The position numbers were made by a program, and so were the translations under genes. The notes under the pieces were generated by a model that saw nothing but the letters and a program-made list of their open reading frames with translations, did no database searches and had not been told where the DNA came from. From Alphaproteobacteria bacterium UBA3002 (lineage in GTDB: Bacteria; Pseudomonadota; Alphaproteobacteria; Rickettsiales; UBA3002), in contig DDZS01000015.1 of NCBI GenBank assembly GCA_002346425.1, forward strand, positions 1 through 26,855: DNA of 26,855 nucleotides, read 5' to 3'. Within the stretch, counting starts at the first letter, position 1. Each line of letters opens with the position of its first letter. Below, piece after piece: positions 1-6,572 of the stretch.

Positions 1-1
1 T

Positions 2-187
2 CAAGAGGTGCTCCAACCGTTGGGCGTGGCCGTTGTCATCGTCGTTAAGCATGAATGCATGACCACACGCGGTGTCCACAAACACGATACCACCACGGTA
101 ACCAGCCGCATGCACGGTATTTTCAAGAAAGACCCGCGCACGCGTGCGGAATTCATGTCTTTGATTGCTTCGCCGGATATTGGGTAA
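2..187 (+). CDS. folE: GTP cyclohydrolase I, C-terminal end (5' part outside window)
   Basis: Frame 2 is open from the window edge and gives the last 61 residues of GTP cyclohydrolase I, ending at TAA 185-187. The enzyme converts GTP to 7,8-dihydroneopterin triphosphate, the entry to folate, and in many bacteria also to queuosine. The family signature is clear: a GVAVVI strand, then HECMTTRGV, whose Cys matches the third zinc ligand (Cys181 of the E. coli enzyme), then TVTSRMHGIF and a closing TRAEFMSLI helix. The stop shares one base with the maf start (TAATG), so the two are probably translationally coupled. A second pterin gene lies one gene downstream. The N-terminus and the other zinc ligands are not visible. 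Confidence 0.93.
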   Translation, partial: QEVLQPLGVAVVIVVKHECMTTRGVHKHDTTTVTSRMHGIFKKDPRTRAEFMSLIASPDIG

Positions 188-780
188 TGGTTACTCAAGC
201 CACGCCGTTGGTGTTGGCCTCACGCTCGCCGATACGCGCCCAAATGCTGAAACAAGTGGGATTACAGTTCAGCGTCGCGCCCTCGGGTGTCGATGAAGAC
301 GCTATCAAGCAAGCCCATCAGGCGTCGCTTCCGGAACTGGCGGAAGCGTTGGCAGCGGCAAAGGCTGCTAAAATTGCCAGCGATTATCCGCAGCATTTAA
401 CGATTGGCTGCGACCAGCTCTGCGTGATGGAAGACACGGTCTTCGACAAACCGGAAACGCAGGCGAAAGCGATCGCGCAGTTGCAGCAATTGCGCGGCGA
501 GCGCCATCAACAGATTGTTGGCCTGTCACTCATGCGTGGCGAAGAAGAAATCTGGCGCTACCATAGTGTTGCCGAGCTTACGATGCGCCAGCTCACTGAT
601 GCGGAAATCAAAGCCTATATCGCGCTGGATGAACCGCTGCAAAGCTGCGGTACGTATAAGTTTGAATCCTACGGCAGGCACCTCTTCACGCATGTGGCGG
701 GTGATCATGATGTCATCAAAGGCCTGCCGCTGACCGATCTGTTAGCAAAACTGCATGAGCTGGGCGCGGTCAGTCTTTAG
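187..780 (+). CDS. maf: Maf-family nucleotide pyrophosphatase (house-cleaning NTPase)
   Basis: This 197-residue protein is a normal length for the Maf/YceF/YhdE family, cytoplasmic enzymes that hydrolyse non-canonical or modified nucleoside triphosphates to the monophosphate and pyrophosphate. The N-terminal motif LASRSPIRAQML (residues 10-21) is the substrate-loop signature. IGCDQ (about 73-77) carries the catalytic Asp and has Cys where most members have Ala. CGTYKFESYG near residue 155 matches the family's C-terminal block. The ATG at 187 is chosen over an upstream in-frame ATG at 55 because the upstream stretch is only folE read in another frame, and because 187 gives the TAATG overlap with folE. 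The exact substrate (dTTP/UTP or m7GTP type) cannot be told. Confidence 0.92.
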   Translation: MVTQATPLVLASRSPIRAQMLKQVGLQFSVAPSGVDEDAIKQAHQASLPELAEALAAAKAAKIASDYPQHLTIGCDQLCVMEDTVFDKPETQAKAIAQLQQLRGERHQQIVGLSLMRGEEEIWRYHSVAELTMRQLTDAEIKAYIALDEPLQSCGTYKFESYGRHLFTHVAGDHDVIKGLPLTDLLAKLHELGAVSL

Positions 781-816
781 TTGTCCTTGAAGGCAATCTG
801 CACTACACCCGCGCCT

Positions 817-1641
817 ATGCAGCTTTTTGTCGACCAATTAACCGTGATTGATAGCGCCTATATGGACGCGCAGCATGGTCTGGTGGGCGAAAGCTGGATT
901 GTGGATGTGGTGCTGCATGGCGCAATGGATGCCCAGTCGATGGTAATGGATTTCGGACTGGTTAAAAAACGCCTGAAACAAGCGATTGATGCCTCGCTTG
1001 ATCATGTCGTGATCATTCCCAAGGCAATGCCGGGGCTAGAGCACACTGGTCAATGATGGATATGGCAGGATGCTGCGGGCGGGCAGTGGCGCTATCAAGG
1101 ACCAAATGTCGCCGAATGCGTGCTTGATTGCGAACGGATTTCCAATGCGGAATTGGCAGGCTATCCGGAAGCGTATCTGTTGGGCGCAGTGCCAGAAAAT
1201 GTGACAGCGATTGATGTAACCTTACGGCATGAAACCACGCAGCAGCCTTATTACCATTATGTGCATGGACTCAAAAAGCATGATGGGAATTGCCAGCGGA
1301 TTGCGCATGGCCATCGCTCGAAAATCCATATTTTGCATCATGGACAGGAAGCGCCAGCGCTGGAAGAAGAAACGGCAAAATGGTTGAACTATACCTATCT
1401 GGTTAGCGCGGAAGATATTACAGAAGAAACACCCGATCATGTGGTCACCGGCTACACCGCACCGCAAGGGACATTCCAGTTGCAGATTCCGAAACGCGCG
1501 GTGCGCGTAATGCAAACGGATTCAACGGTGGAATGCATCGCGCAGTTTCTTGCCGAACGCGTACAGGCACAGCATAGCGGCGAGGTGCAGGTGCGCGCCT
1601 ATGAAGGTGTGCAAAAAGGGGCCATATGCACTGCGCGCTGA
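817..1641 (+). pseudogene. Long 6-pyruvoyl-tetrahydropterin synthase/QueD-like protein, interrupted by in-frame TGA
   Basis: One reading frame from ATG 817 to TGA 1639-1641 would give about 274 residues, broken by a single TGA at 1054-1056. The first part begins MQLFVDQLTVIDSAYMD and includes MVMDFGLVKKRLK. After the TGA the same frame continues WIWQDAAGGQWRYQGP and on to GLKKHDGNCQRIAHGHRS, which has the His-rich metal-binding block. Both parts match in order a two-part PTPS-like protein I recognise from gammaproteobacteria such as Pseudomonas, so only one codon separates this from an intact gene. TGG to TGA is the simplest change. It could be a recent nonsense mutation, a base-call error, or readthrough. 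The second half could restart at GTG 1120. The gene follows maf by 36 bases and probably belongs to the folE transcript. Confidence 0.8.
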
Positions 1642-1682
1642 AAAGCGTTGTCGGTGTGAGTACCTTTTGCTAAGACCAGTTT

Positions 1683-1934
1683 ATGGCACGTTCCGTTAGT
1701 TTAGAACCCTTGCAAATTCTGTTTCGTGAAGGCGATGAAGCAACGAATGCTTACGTGATCGTCTCAGGACGGATCGAAATTTATCACGAGCAAGCGGATG
1801 GGGGTGTTGAGCGTATCGCGGTGTTGCAACCCGGAGCCATGTTCGGCGAAATGGGGCCGATGGACGATGCACCGCGCAATGCGTCTGCCCGGGCTTTAGA
1901 AAAAACCGTGCTCAATATTATTGATATGGTTTAA
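1683..1934 (+). CDS. Short cyclic-nucleotide-binding domain protein (C-terminally shortened)
   Basis: The 83-residue product is almost entirely a cyclic-nucleotide-binding beta-roll: FREGDEATNAYVIVSGRIEIY (about 14-34) and the phosphate-binding cassette FGEMGPMDDAPRNASARAL (54-72). The Glu (56) and Arg (65) that contact the cyclic nucleotide's ribose and phosphate are both kept. The domain normally runs to about 120 residues with closing helices B and C; here it stops right after the last strand (NIIDMV). It has no DNA-binding or catalytic domain. The TAA overlaps the stop of the opposite-strand barrel gene by four bases (TTAA). No good Shine-Dalgarno precedes ATG 1683. It may be a minimal cAMP receptor or a gene losing its 3' end. 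The cassette is clear; expression is uncertain. Confidence 0.68.
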   Translation: MARSVSLEPLQILFREGDEATNAYVIVSGRIEIYHEQADGGVERIAVLQPGAMFGEMGPMDDAPRNASARALEKTVLNIIDMV

Positions 1935-3400
1935 AACCGCGCACTGAGTGCGGCGGAATAGCGGTGATTTTCGTAGTCATAATTTGGAATATTTGAATCG
2001 ACGTTGCGGTATTGGTAGCCAATCGTTCCGGTAATGGTTTCAGTGATTTTGGTGCCCACGGTTAGGCCTACGTCGGTCTCCTTGTCATGACGGCGTTTGG
2101 CGCTGATAAGGGCGTCATTGTCATCATACGCGCTGACTTTGTAACTGGTGTTGGCGCTGGCGAAACTATCCATCGGCAGGATGCGCGTATAGCCGAGCGA
2201 GCCTTGCCATTGCGAATTATCGTAATAATCGCGGCGGGTGCGTTCATAACGCCGGGTGAGACGCGCGTTGACGATATCGTTATTGCTGACCAGATAACGC
2301 GCGCCGATTGAGGCTTGCGTGGCGGTGCCGGTACGATCCGCGTAGGTGCTCACCGTGTCGGAATTCTGGAAGTCGCGTTGCTCTTGCCGCGCTCCGGCCT
2401 GCACCTGCAATTGCGGGGTTGCCTGCCAGCTCGCTTCGGCGCCCGCCGTGGTGTTGCGAAGGTAAATCTCTTCATCCAGCGAAATCAGCGAATGGCTGAC
2501 GTAAGGCTGAATATTCACCGCTTCTTTCGGTAACGTAATGTTTGGACCCGTGCGGAAAGAAACCAGTTTCAGGTCCAGCGTTTCCAGTGAGGACTGCTCC
2601 GCTTGATAGATGTTGACCGAAGAATCCCACTTTACCGAGATATCTTCCCCACGCCATTCCCGCGGTTTATAACTATGGTCAATCCCGGCGCTGACAAAAC
2701 CTTGCAGGTCCTGCTGGGCACGTTGCTCTGCAGTTAGCGGCACATTGATATCAAAAATCACGATGCGATCATCTGCCGGCGCAGAATTACCGTTCGAATC
2801 TAAATTCACTCCAATGGTAATATTGCCACCCCATTCATGCACCACCAGTTCCGCACCCACTTTCGCTAGGACCGATTCGATATTGGCGCGCACGCTTTCG
2901 GGTGGCTCAGTCTGTAGTACCTCATTCAATAAGGCTTGGGCATCCTCGTAACGGTCCAGCTGGACATAGCTCACAGCAAGGTCCAGCTTTACCCGTGCTA
3001 AGCCCGGCTCTTTGGCGAGCATTGCTTCATAGGTTTCGGCGGCTTGCTGATGCTTTCCCAAGGCAGTGGCCATTTGCGCATAGGCAAAGGTATGATCAAG
3101 GTTGTTCGGTTCCGCTTGCATCTGGGCTTTTAATTTTTGCAGATTTGCTTCCGAAGGGAGTTTCGCCAGTATGCCACTATCAGTCATAGATTTTAGTTTT
3201 TGAGCTTCGCTTTTCGGGCTTTCTGCGCTTTCTTCGCGGGACTGCTGTTCCTGCAGTTCTTCTAGCGTCGTATCTTCCTCTAACCGGTCAAGCGTCTGTT
3301 CCGCCGTTTCGCCGCGCGGATCACTAGGGACGGTTTGCGCCATTGCGGCACCGGATACCAGTATCGTTGTCGTCAAAAATAATAGGTTTAGCGTTTTCAT
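1931..3400 (-). CDS. TPR plus outer-membrane beta-barrel protein, Slam-like (DUF560 type)
   Basis: This 489-residue protein has a Sec signal peptide (MKTLNLLFLTTTILVSGAAMA, cut near AMA|QT). An acidic Glu/Gln-rich segment follows (about 28-70), then TPR helices (about 85-180, with LGKHQQAAETYEAMLAKEP and LDRYEDAQALLNEVL), then roughly 290 residues of alternating beta strands. It ends RYSAALSARF, with the terminal Phe typical of barrels inserted by Bam. Periplasmic TPR followed by a barrel of this size is the layout of Slam, the outer-membrane translocon of type XI secretion. Strands such as GVNLDSNGN and VNIQPYVSHSLISLD resemble Slam-like proteins of alphaproteobacteria. The gene is divergent from the CHASE2 cyclase and lies 3 kb from a candidate cargo. 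A plain porin with a TPR domain is the alternative. Confidence 0.72.
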   Translation of the reverse strand: MKTLNLLFLTTTILVSGAAMAQTVPSDPRGETAEQTLDRLEEDTTLEELQEQQSREESAESPKSEAQKLKSMTDSGILAKLPSEANLQKLKAQMQAEPNNLDHTFAYAQMATALGKHQQAAETYEAMLAKEPGLARVKLDLAVSYVQLDRYEDAQALLNEVLQTEPPESVRANIESVLAKVGAELVVHEWGGNITIGVNLDSNGNSAPADDRIVIFDINVPLTAEQRAQQDLQGFVSAGIDHSYKPREWRGEDISVKWDSSVNIYQAEQSSLETLDLKLVSFRTGPNITLPKEAVNIQPYVSHSLISLDEEIYLRNTTAGAEASWQATPQLQVQAGARQEQRDFQNSDTVSTYADRTGTATQASIGARYLVSNNDIVNARLTRRYERTRRDYYDNSQWQGSLGYTRILPMDSFASANTSYKVSAYDDNDALISAKRRHDKETDVGLTVGTKITETITGTIGYQYRNVDSNIPNYDYENHRYSAALSARF

Positions 3401-3465
3401 GGTCCCACACAGTTGTTTTTTGAGGTTAATTATGCCTTCTTAATCCCAACAATACGCGCAATGTT

Positions 3466-3494
3466 TTAACAAAACGTAAAAGTGCGACTATTTT
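3466..3494 (+). promoter_or_regulatory. Candidate sigma-70 promoter for the CHASE2 cyclase
   Basis: TTAACA at 3466-3471 and TATTTT at 3489-3494 are separated by 17 bases, a good -35/-10 pair in the divergent gap between the barrel gene and the cyclase. Transcription would start near 3501, about 17 bases before ATG 3518. A small dyad, GTTTT-AAC-AAAAC (3463-3475), overlaps the -35 box and could bind a regulator. Predicted by eye only. Confidence 0.45.
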
Positions 3495-3517
3495 TTTTAG
3501 GGGGGTGCTGCGCCAAT

Positions 3518-5767
3518 ATGACGCAACGAATACGCAATTACATACCGATTATACTATCACTACTGGTGCTAGCGACGGGGGTTTGGTTAAAGGTTGAAGA
3601 GCCCTATGCGATCAAACGCTTGCAATATATCGTTTTCGATCAATATCAAGCGCATTATCCACGGGCATATGAACCTCTGGGCGTGCGCGTCATCGATATC
3701 GACGATGAAAGTTTGCGCCGTTTAGGGCAGTGGCCCTGGCCGCGCGATCTGATGGCGCGGCTGGTCACCCGACTTCAGGAATTGGGTGCCGCCGTGCAAG
3801 CCTTCGATATTGTATTCGCAGAGCCGGATCGTACCTCACCGGATACGATGGCGCAGGACTGGCCGATTGACGCAACGGCGCGCGAACAGATCAAAGCGCT
3901 TCCCAACCATGATCTGGCCTTCGCCGAAGCATTGGCGCAAATCTATGCCGTGACTGGCTACGTGTTGAGCAATGTGGAGACCGGTAACCTCCCACCGAAG
4001 AAAGCCAGTGTGGTGGCCGTGGGGGCGAGTAATGCGGAAGGAGAGGCGGTTGCCGATCCGTATGCTTATGTCGCGGGCCATTATAACGGCGCGGTGACCA
4101 ATCTTCCGATTCTCGACGAGGTGGCTGAAGGCAGTGGTTATTTTACGAATATGGCTGATGAAGACGGACTTATTCGGCGTGTGCCGCTCTTGCTTGGAAT
4201 CAATGGTGAAGTGGTGCCTTCCTTAGCGATGGAAACCTTACGGGTGCTACAGGGCGCGAAAAGCTATGTCGCCAAAATGGTGGGCAGCAGTGATGAGAGT
4301 GGTTCATCAGGCGAGTTTACCTTTATCCGCAATGGGCAGTTGGAAATCCCCGTCGATCGCCAGGGTAACATGCTGATGCATTACACGCCCTTCACGCAGG
4401 ACCGTTATATTCCCGCTTGGGAAGTGTTGGAGCCGGATTTTGACCCCTCCCGCGTCGAAGGGCATATCTTGTTTTACGGCACGTCGGCGCCCGGGTTGAA
4501 AGACTTGCGGGCGACGCCGCTAAAAGCTGATTTGCCGGGGGTAGAGGTGCATGTGCAGGTCGTTGAGCAAATATTGGCGCAACATTTTCTCTCGCGACCA
4601 AGCGTGCTATTCGCGCTCGAAATTGTGGGCATGGTACTCGGTGGATTGCTCGCGATGTTTTATATGGCGCGCCTAAGCGCGGTATGGGGCGCCTGTTTGA
4701 TGGCTAGCCTGCTTTGTGGCGCGGTATGGCTTAGTTTCTATCTCTATCGCACGGAAGGATTGCTGATCGATCCAGTCACGCCGGGATTGGTTATTGCGGT
4801 GCTGTATCTGACCGAATCGATGCGGCGCTATATTATTTCCGAAGCGCAACGTAAACAGGTGCGGGGTGCCTTTTCGCAATATATGTCCCCCGCATTGGTC
4901 GCGAAACTGGCGCGCGATCCGCAAAGCCTGAAACTAGGCGGTGAGATGAAACATATGACCGTGCTGTTCTGTGACGTGCGCGGCTTTACCACGCTGTCGG
5001 AGCAATATAATGCCGAAGAGCTGACAAAATTTATCAATAGTTTTCTAACGCCGATGACCGATGTGATACTCAGACGTAAAGGCACGATCGACAAATATAT
5101 GGGCGATTGCATTATGGCCTTTTGGAATGCACCATTAGACGACCCGGAACACCCCAAAAATGCTTGTATTTCCGCATTAGAAATGATCGATGCCGTTGCC
5201 GCGATCAACGAGCAGCGCCGGGTGAAAGCGCGAGAAGAAAAGGTCAGCTTCTTACCGCTCAACATTGGTATCGGGATTAATAGCGGGGAAATGTGCGTGG
5301 GTAATATGGGCTCAGAACAACGCTTTGATTATTCAGTGCTGGGTGATGAAGTTAATCTAGGGTCGCGGTTGGAAGGACAAAGCAAGAGTTATGGCGTCAC
5401 GGTAGTAATTAGCGCCGCGACCGAAGCCTTTGTGCCTGAAATGGCGACGCTTGAGCTTGATCTCATCATGGTGAAAGGCAAAACCAAAGCTGTGCGTATT
5501 TTTGCGCTATTGGGCGATGAAAGTCTGGCGGAAGACGAGCGCTTTCGTAAAGTGAAAACCCTTTGGCACAAGGTACTCAAAACCTATCGTAGCCAGAACT
5601 GGGATGAAGCTGAAAATTACATTGCGCTCTGTCATACCGCGGCACACGAAATAGACCACGTCAATATCGATGGGTTGCTTGCCTTGTATCAGGAACGTTT
5701 AGAAGCCTACCGGTTAAAACCTCCGATGGAGCATTGGGACGGCGTGTTTCAGGCGACGACAAAATAG
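3518..5767 (+). CDS. CHASE2-domain class III adenylate cyclase, membrane-bound
   Basis: The 749-residue product makes cAMP from ATP. It has one N-terminal membrane segment (about 8-25), a CHASE2 extracytoplasmic sensor (about 30-350, with VRVIDIDDESLRRLGQWPWPR), three membrane segments (about 360-430) and a cyclase domain (about 470-660). FCDVRGFT (near 485) and DKYMGDCIMAFW (near 525) hold the two metal Asp residues. The Lys of DKYMGD and the Ser of YSVLGDEVNLGSRLEG sit at the base-selecting positions and fit ATP better than GTP. The Asn and Arg of VNLGSRLE are also kept. The last 90 residues are helical. ATG 3518 is preferred to GTG 3482, which lies inside the candidate promoter. CHASE2 cyclases are often found near FecR-domain genes, as here. 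Confidence 0.9.
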   Translation: MTQRIRNYIPIILSLLVLATGVWLKVEEPYAIKRLQYIVFDQYQAHYPRAYEPLGVRVIDIDDESLRRLGQWPWPRDLMARLVTRLQELGAAVQAFDIVFAEPDRTSPDTMAQDWPIDATAREQIKALPNHDLAFAEALAQIYAVTGYVLSNVETGNLPPKKASVVAVGASNAEGEAVADPYAYVAGHYNGAVTNLPILDEVAEGSGYFTNMADEDGLIRRVPLLLGINGEVVPSLAMETLRVLQGAKSYVAKMVGSSDESGSSGEFTFIRNGQLEIPVDRQGNMLMHYTPFTQDRYIPAWEVLEPDFDPSRVEGHILFYGTSAPGLKDLRATPLKADLPGVEVHVQVVEQILAQHFLSRPSVLFALEIVGMVLGGLLAMFYMARLSAVWGACLMASLLCGAVWLSFYLYRTEGLLIDPVTPGLVIAVLYLTESMRRYIISEAQRKQVRGAFSQYMSPALVAKLARDPQSLKLGGEMKHMTVLFCDVRGFTTLSEQYNAEELTKFINSFLTPMTDVILRRKGTIDKYMGDCIMAFWNAPLDDPEHPKNACISALEMIDAVAAINEQRRVKAREEKVSFLPLNIGIGINSGEMCVGNMGSEQRFDYSVLGDEVNLGSRLEGQSKSYGVTVVISAATEAFVPEMATLELDLIMVKGKTKAVRIFALLGDESLAEDERFRKVKTLWHKVLKTYRSQNWDEAENYIALCHTAAHEIDHVNIDGLLALYQERLEAYRLKPPMEHWDGVFQATTK

Positions 5768-5776
5768 ACACCGCAT

Positions 5777-5794
5777 TGTTGCGAGGATGCAACA
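5777..5794 (+). repeat. Small hairpin after the cyclase gene
   Basis: TGTTGC (5777-5782) and GCAACA (5789-5794) form a 6-bp stem around GAGGAT, ten bases after the cyclase stop codon. No T-run follows, so at best it is a weak terminator or an RNA-stability hairpin. Confidence 0.3.
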
Positions 5795-5814
5795 TTTACA
5801 TAAAGAGAGCATAA

Positions 5815-5834
5815 AGATGACAAATTGGTCATCT
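5815..5834. repeat. Perfect 7-bp dyad upstream of the small OMP gene
   Basis: AGATGAC (5815-5821) and GTCATCT (5828-5834) are perfect inverted repeats around a 6-base spacer AAATTG. The dyad lies between the cyclase stop and the outer-membrane protein start at 5897. It has the size and symmetry of an operator for a dimeric regulator, but could also be an mRNA hairpin in the leader. It does not match the CRP consensus (TGTGA-N6-TCACA). Confidence 0.45.
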
Positions 5835-5896
5835 AAGGGTTGTCGACTGGCGTAGGAATGGCCAAAGTAGCGCGGGAAATCACAAAGCGGGGAAGC

Positions 5897-6517
5897 ATGA
5901 AATTTTTACTAACAAGCGCGGCATTATTCGCAGCAATGACGGGCACAGCCATCGCTAGCCCATGGTATGTACAAGCACATGGCGAATTCACTTGGATGGA
6001 AGATACCGATTTAGATATCGGCGGGGCTAAAGCCGGCGATTTGGAATATGATCTGGAATACGCTGCCGGTGCTACACTCGGTTACGATTTTCAGCCGTTC
6101 CGCGTGGAAATTGAGGCGATGTATCGCGAAGCGGATTTTGATGATTTGGCGAATAGCGTGGTCGCGCCTGCCGGATTTGGCGGTAGCATTGAGACCTACA
6201 CCGCGATGGTGAATGCCTATTACGATATCGACACGGGCAGCAACTGGGCACCCTATGTTGGGGCAGGTCTTGGTGTCGCGCAGCACGAATTCGATAGCAT
6301 TACTATTCAAACCAGCGATGAAGACACGGTACTTGCATACCAAGCTATGGCTGGGATTTCCTATAACTTTAGCGATTATCCCGCGATCACGATCGGTGGC
6401 GGTTACCGTTTCTTCGGCACACAGTCGCCCGAATTCTCAGATCGCACCGGCACCAAAGTCGAATTGGACAACTATGCCGGACATAATCTCGAATATTTCA
6501 TTCGCTGGAATTTCTAA
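5897..6517 (+). CDS. Small outer-membrane beta-barrel protein (P44/Msp2 or OmpA-barrel type)
   Basis: The protein has 206 residues with a clear signal peptide (MKFLLTSAALFAAMTGTAIA, cut before SPWYV). The rest is alternating amphipathic strands: YVQAHGEFTWMED, AAGATLGYDFQPFRVEIEAMYRE, YTAMVNAYYDID, WAPYVGAGLGVAQ, TIGGGYRFFG, ending LEYFIRWNF with the C-terminal Phe that Bam recognises. Size and strand pattern fit an 8-stranded barrel of the OmpA/Opa/P44 superfamily, typical of alphaproteobacterial surface antigens. The ATG at 5897 follows GGGGAAG; the longer open frame from 5840 would put charged residues ahead of the signal peptide and is rejected. The gene follows the cyclase on the same strand with a 129-base gap that holds a dyad, so it may be separately controlled. 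No enzymatic role is expected. Confidence 0.82.
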   Translation: MKFLLTSAALFAAMTGTAIASPWYVQAHGEFTWMEDTDLDIGGAKAGDLEYDLEYAAGATLGYDFQPFRVEIEAMYREADFDDLANSVVAPAGFGGSIETYTAMVNAYYDIDTGSNWAPYVGAGLGVAQHEFDSITIQTSDEDTVLAYQAMAGISYNFSDYPAITIGGGYRFFGTQSPEFSDRTGTKVELDNYAGHNLEYFIRWNF

Positions 6518-6544
6518 TAACACGCGCAAAGCGTGACAGGGGGG

Positions 6545-6570
6545 AAAGGGGAGCCACGGCTTCCCTTTTT
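6545..6570. terminator. Rho-independent terminator between convergent OMP and FecR genes
   Basis: GGGGAGC (6548-6554) pairs with GCTTCCC (6559-6565), with one G-U pair and a CACG loop, and is followed by TTTTT (6566-6570) on the plus strand. On the minus strand the stem is followed by a shorter TTT. It ends the OMP transcript and may also serve the FecR gene, which stops at 6573. Confidence 0.75.
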
Positions 6571-6572
6571 AT

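Noticed and set aside
55..186. N-terminal extension of Maf from ATG 55
   Set aside because: The stretch is folE coding sequence in another frame, and ATG 187 gives the normal Maf start.
1054..1056. Reassignment of TGA to Trp in this genome
   Set aside because: astB, astD and the trypsin-like protease end in TGA at natural C-termini, so TGA works as a stop.
3482..3517. GTG 3482 as start of the cyclase
   Set aside because: It lies between the -35 and -10 boxes of the best promoter, while ATG 3518 is followed at once by the first membrane segment.
4828..5265. 145-residue minus-strand open frame inside the cyclase gene
   Set aside because: It is the shadow of the catalytic domain, whose motifs are all in the plus-strand frame.
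5840..5896. Longer N-terminus for the small OMP
   Set aside because: It would place 19 charged or polar residues ahead of a perfect signal peptide; ATG 5897 has a ribosome site.
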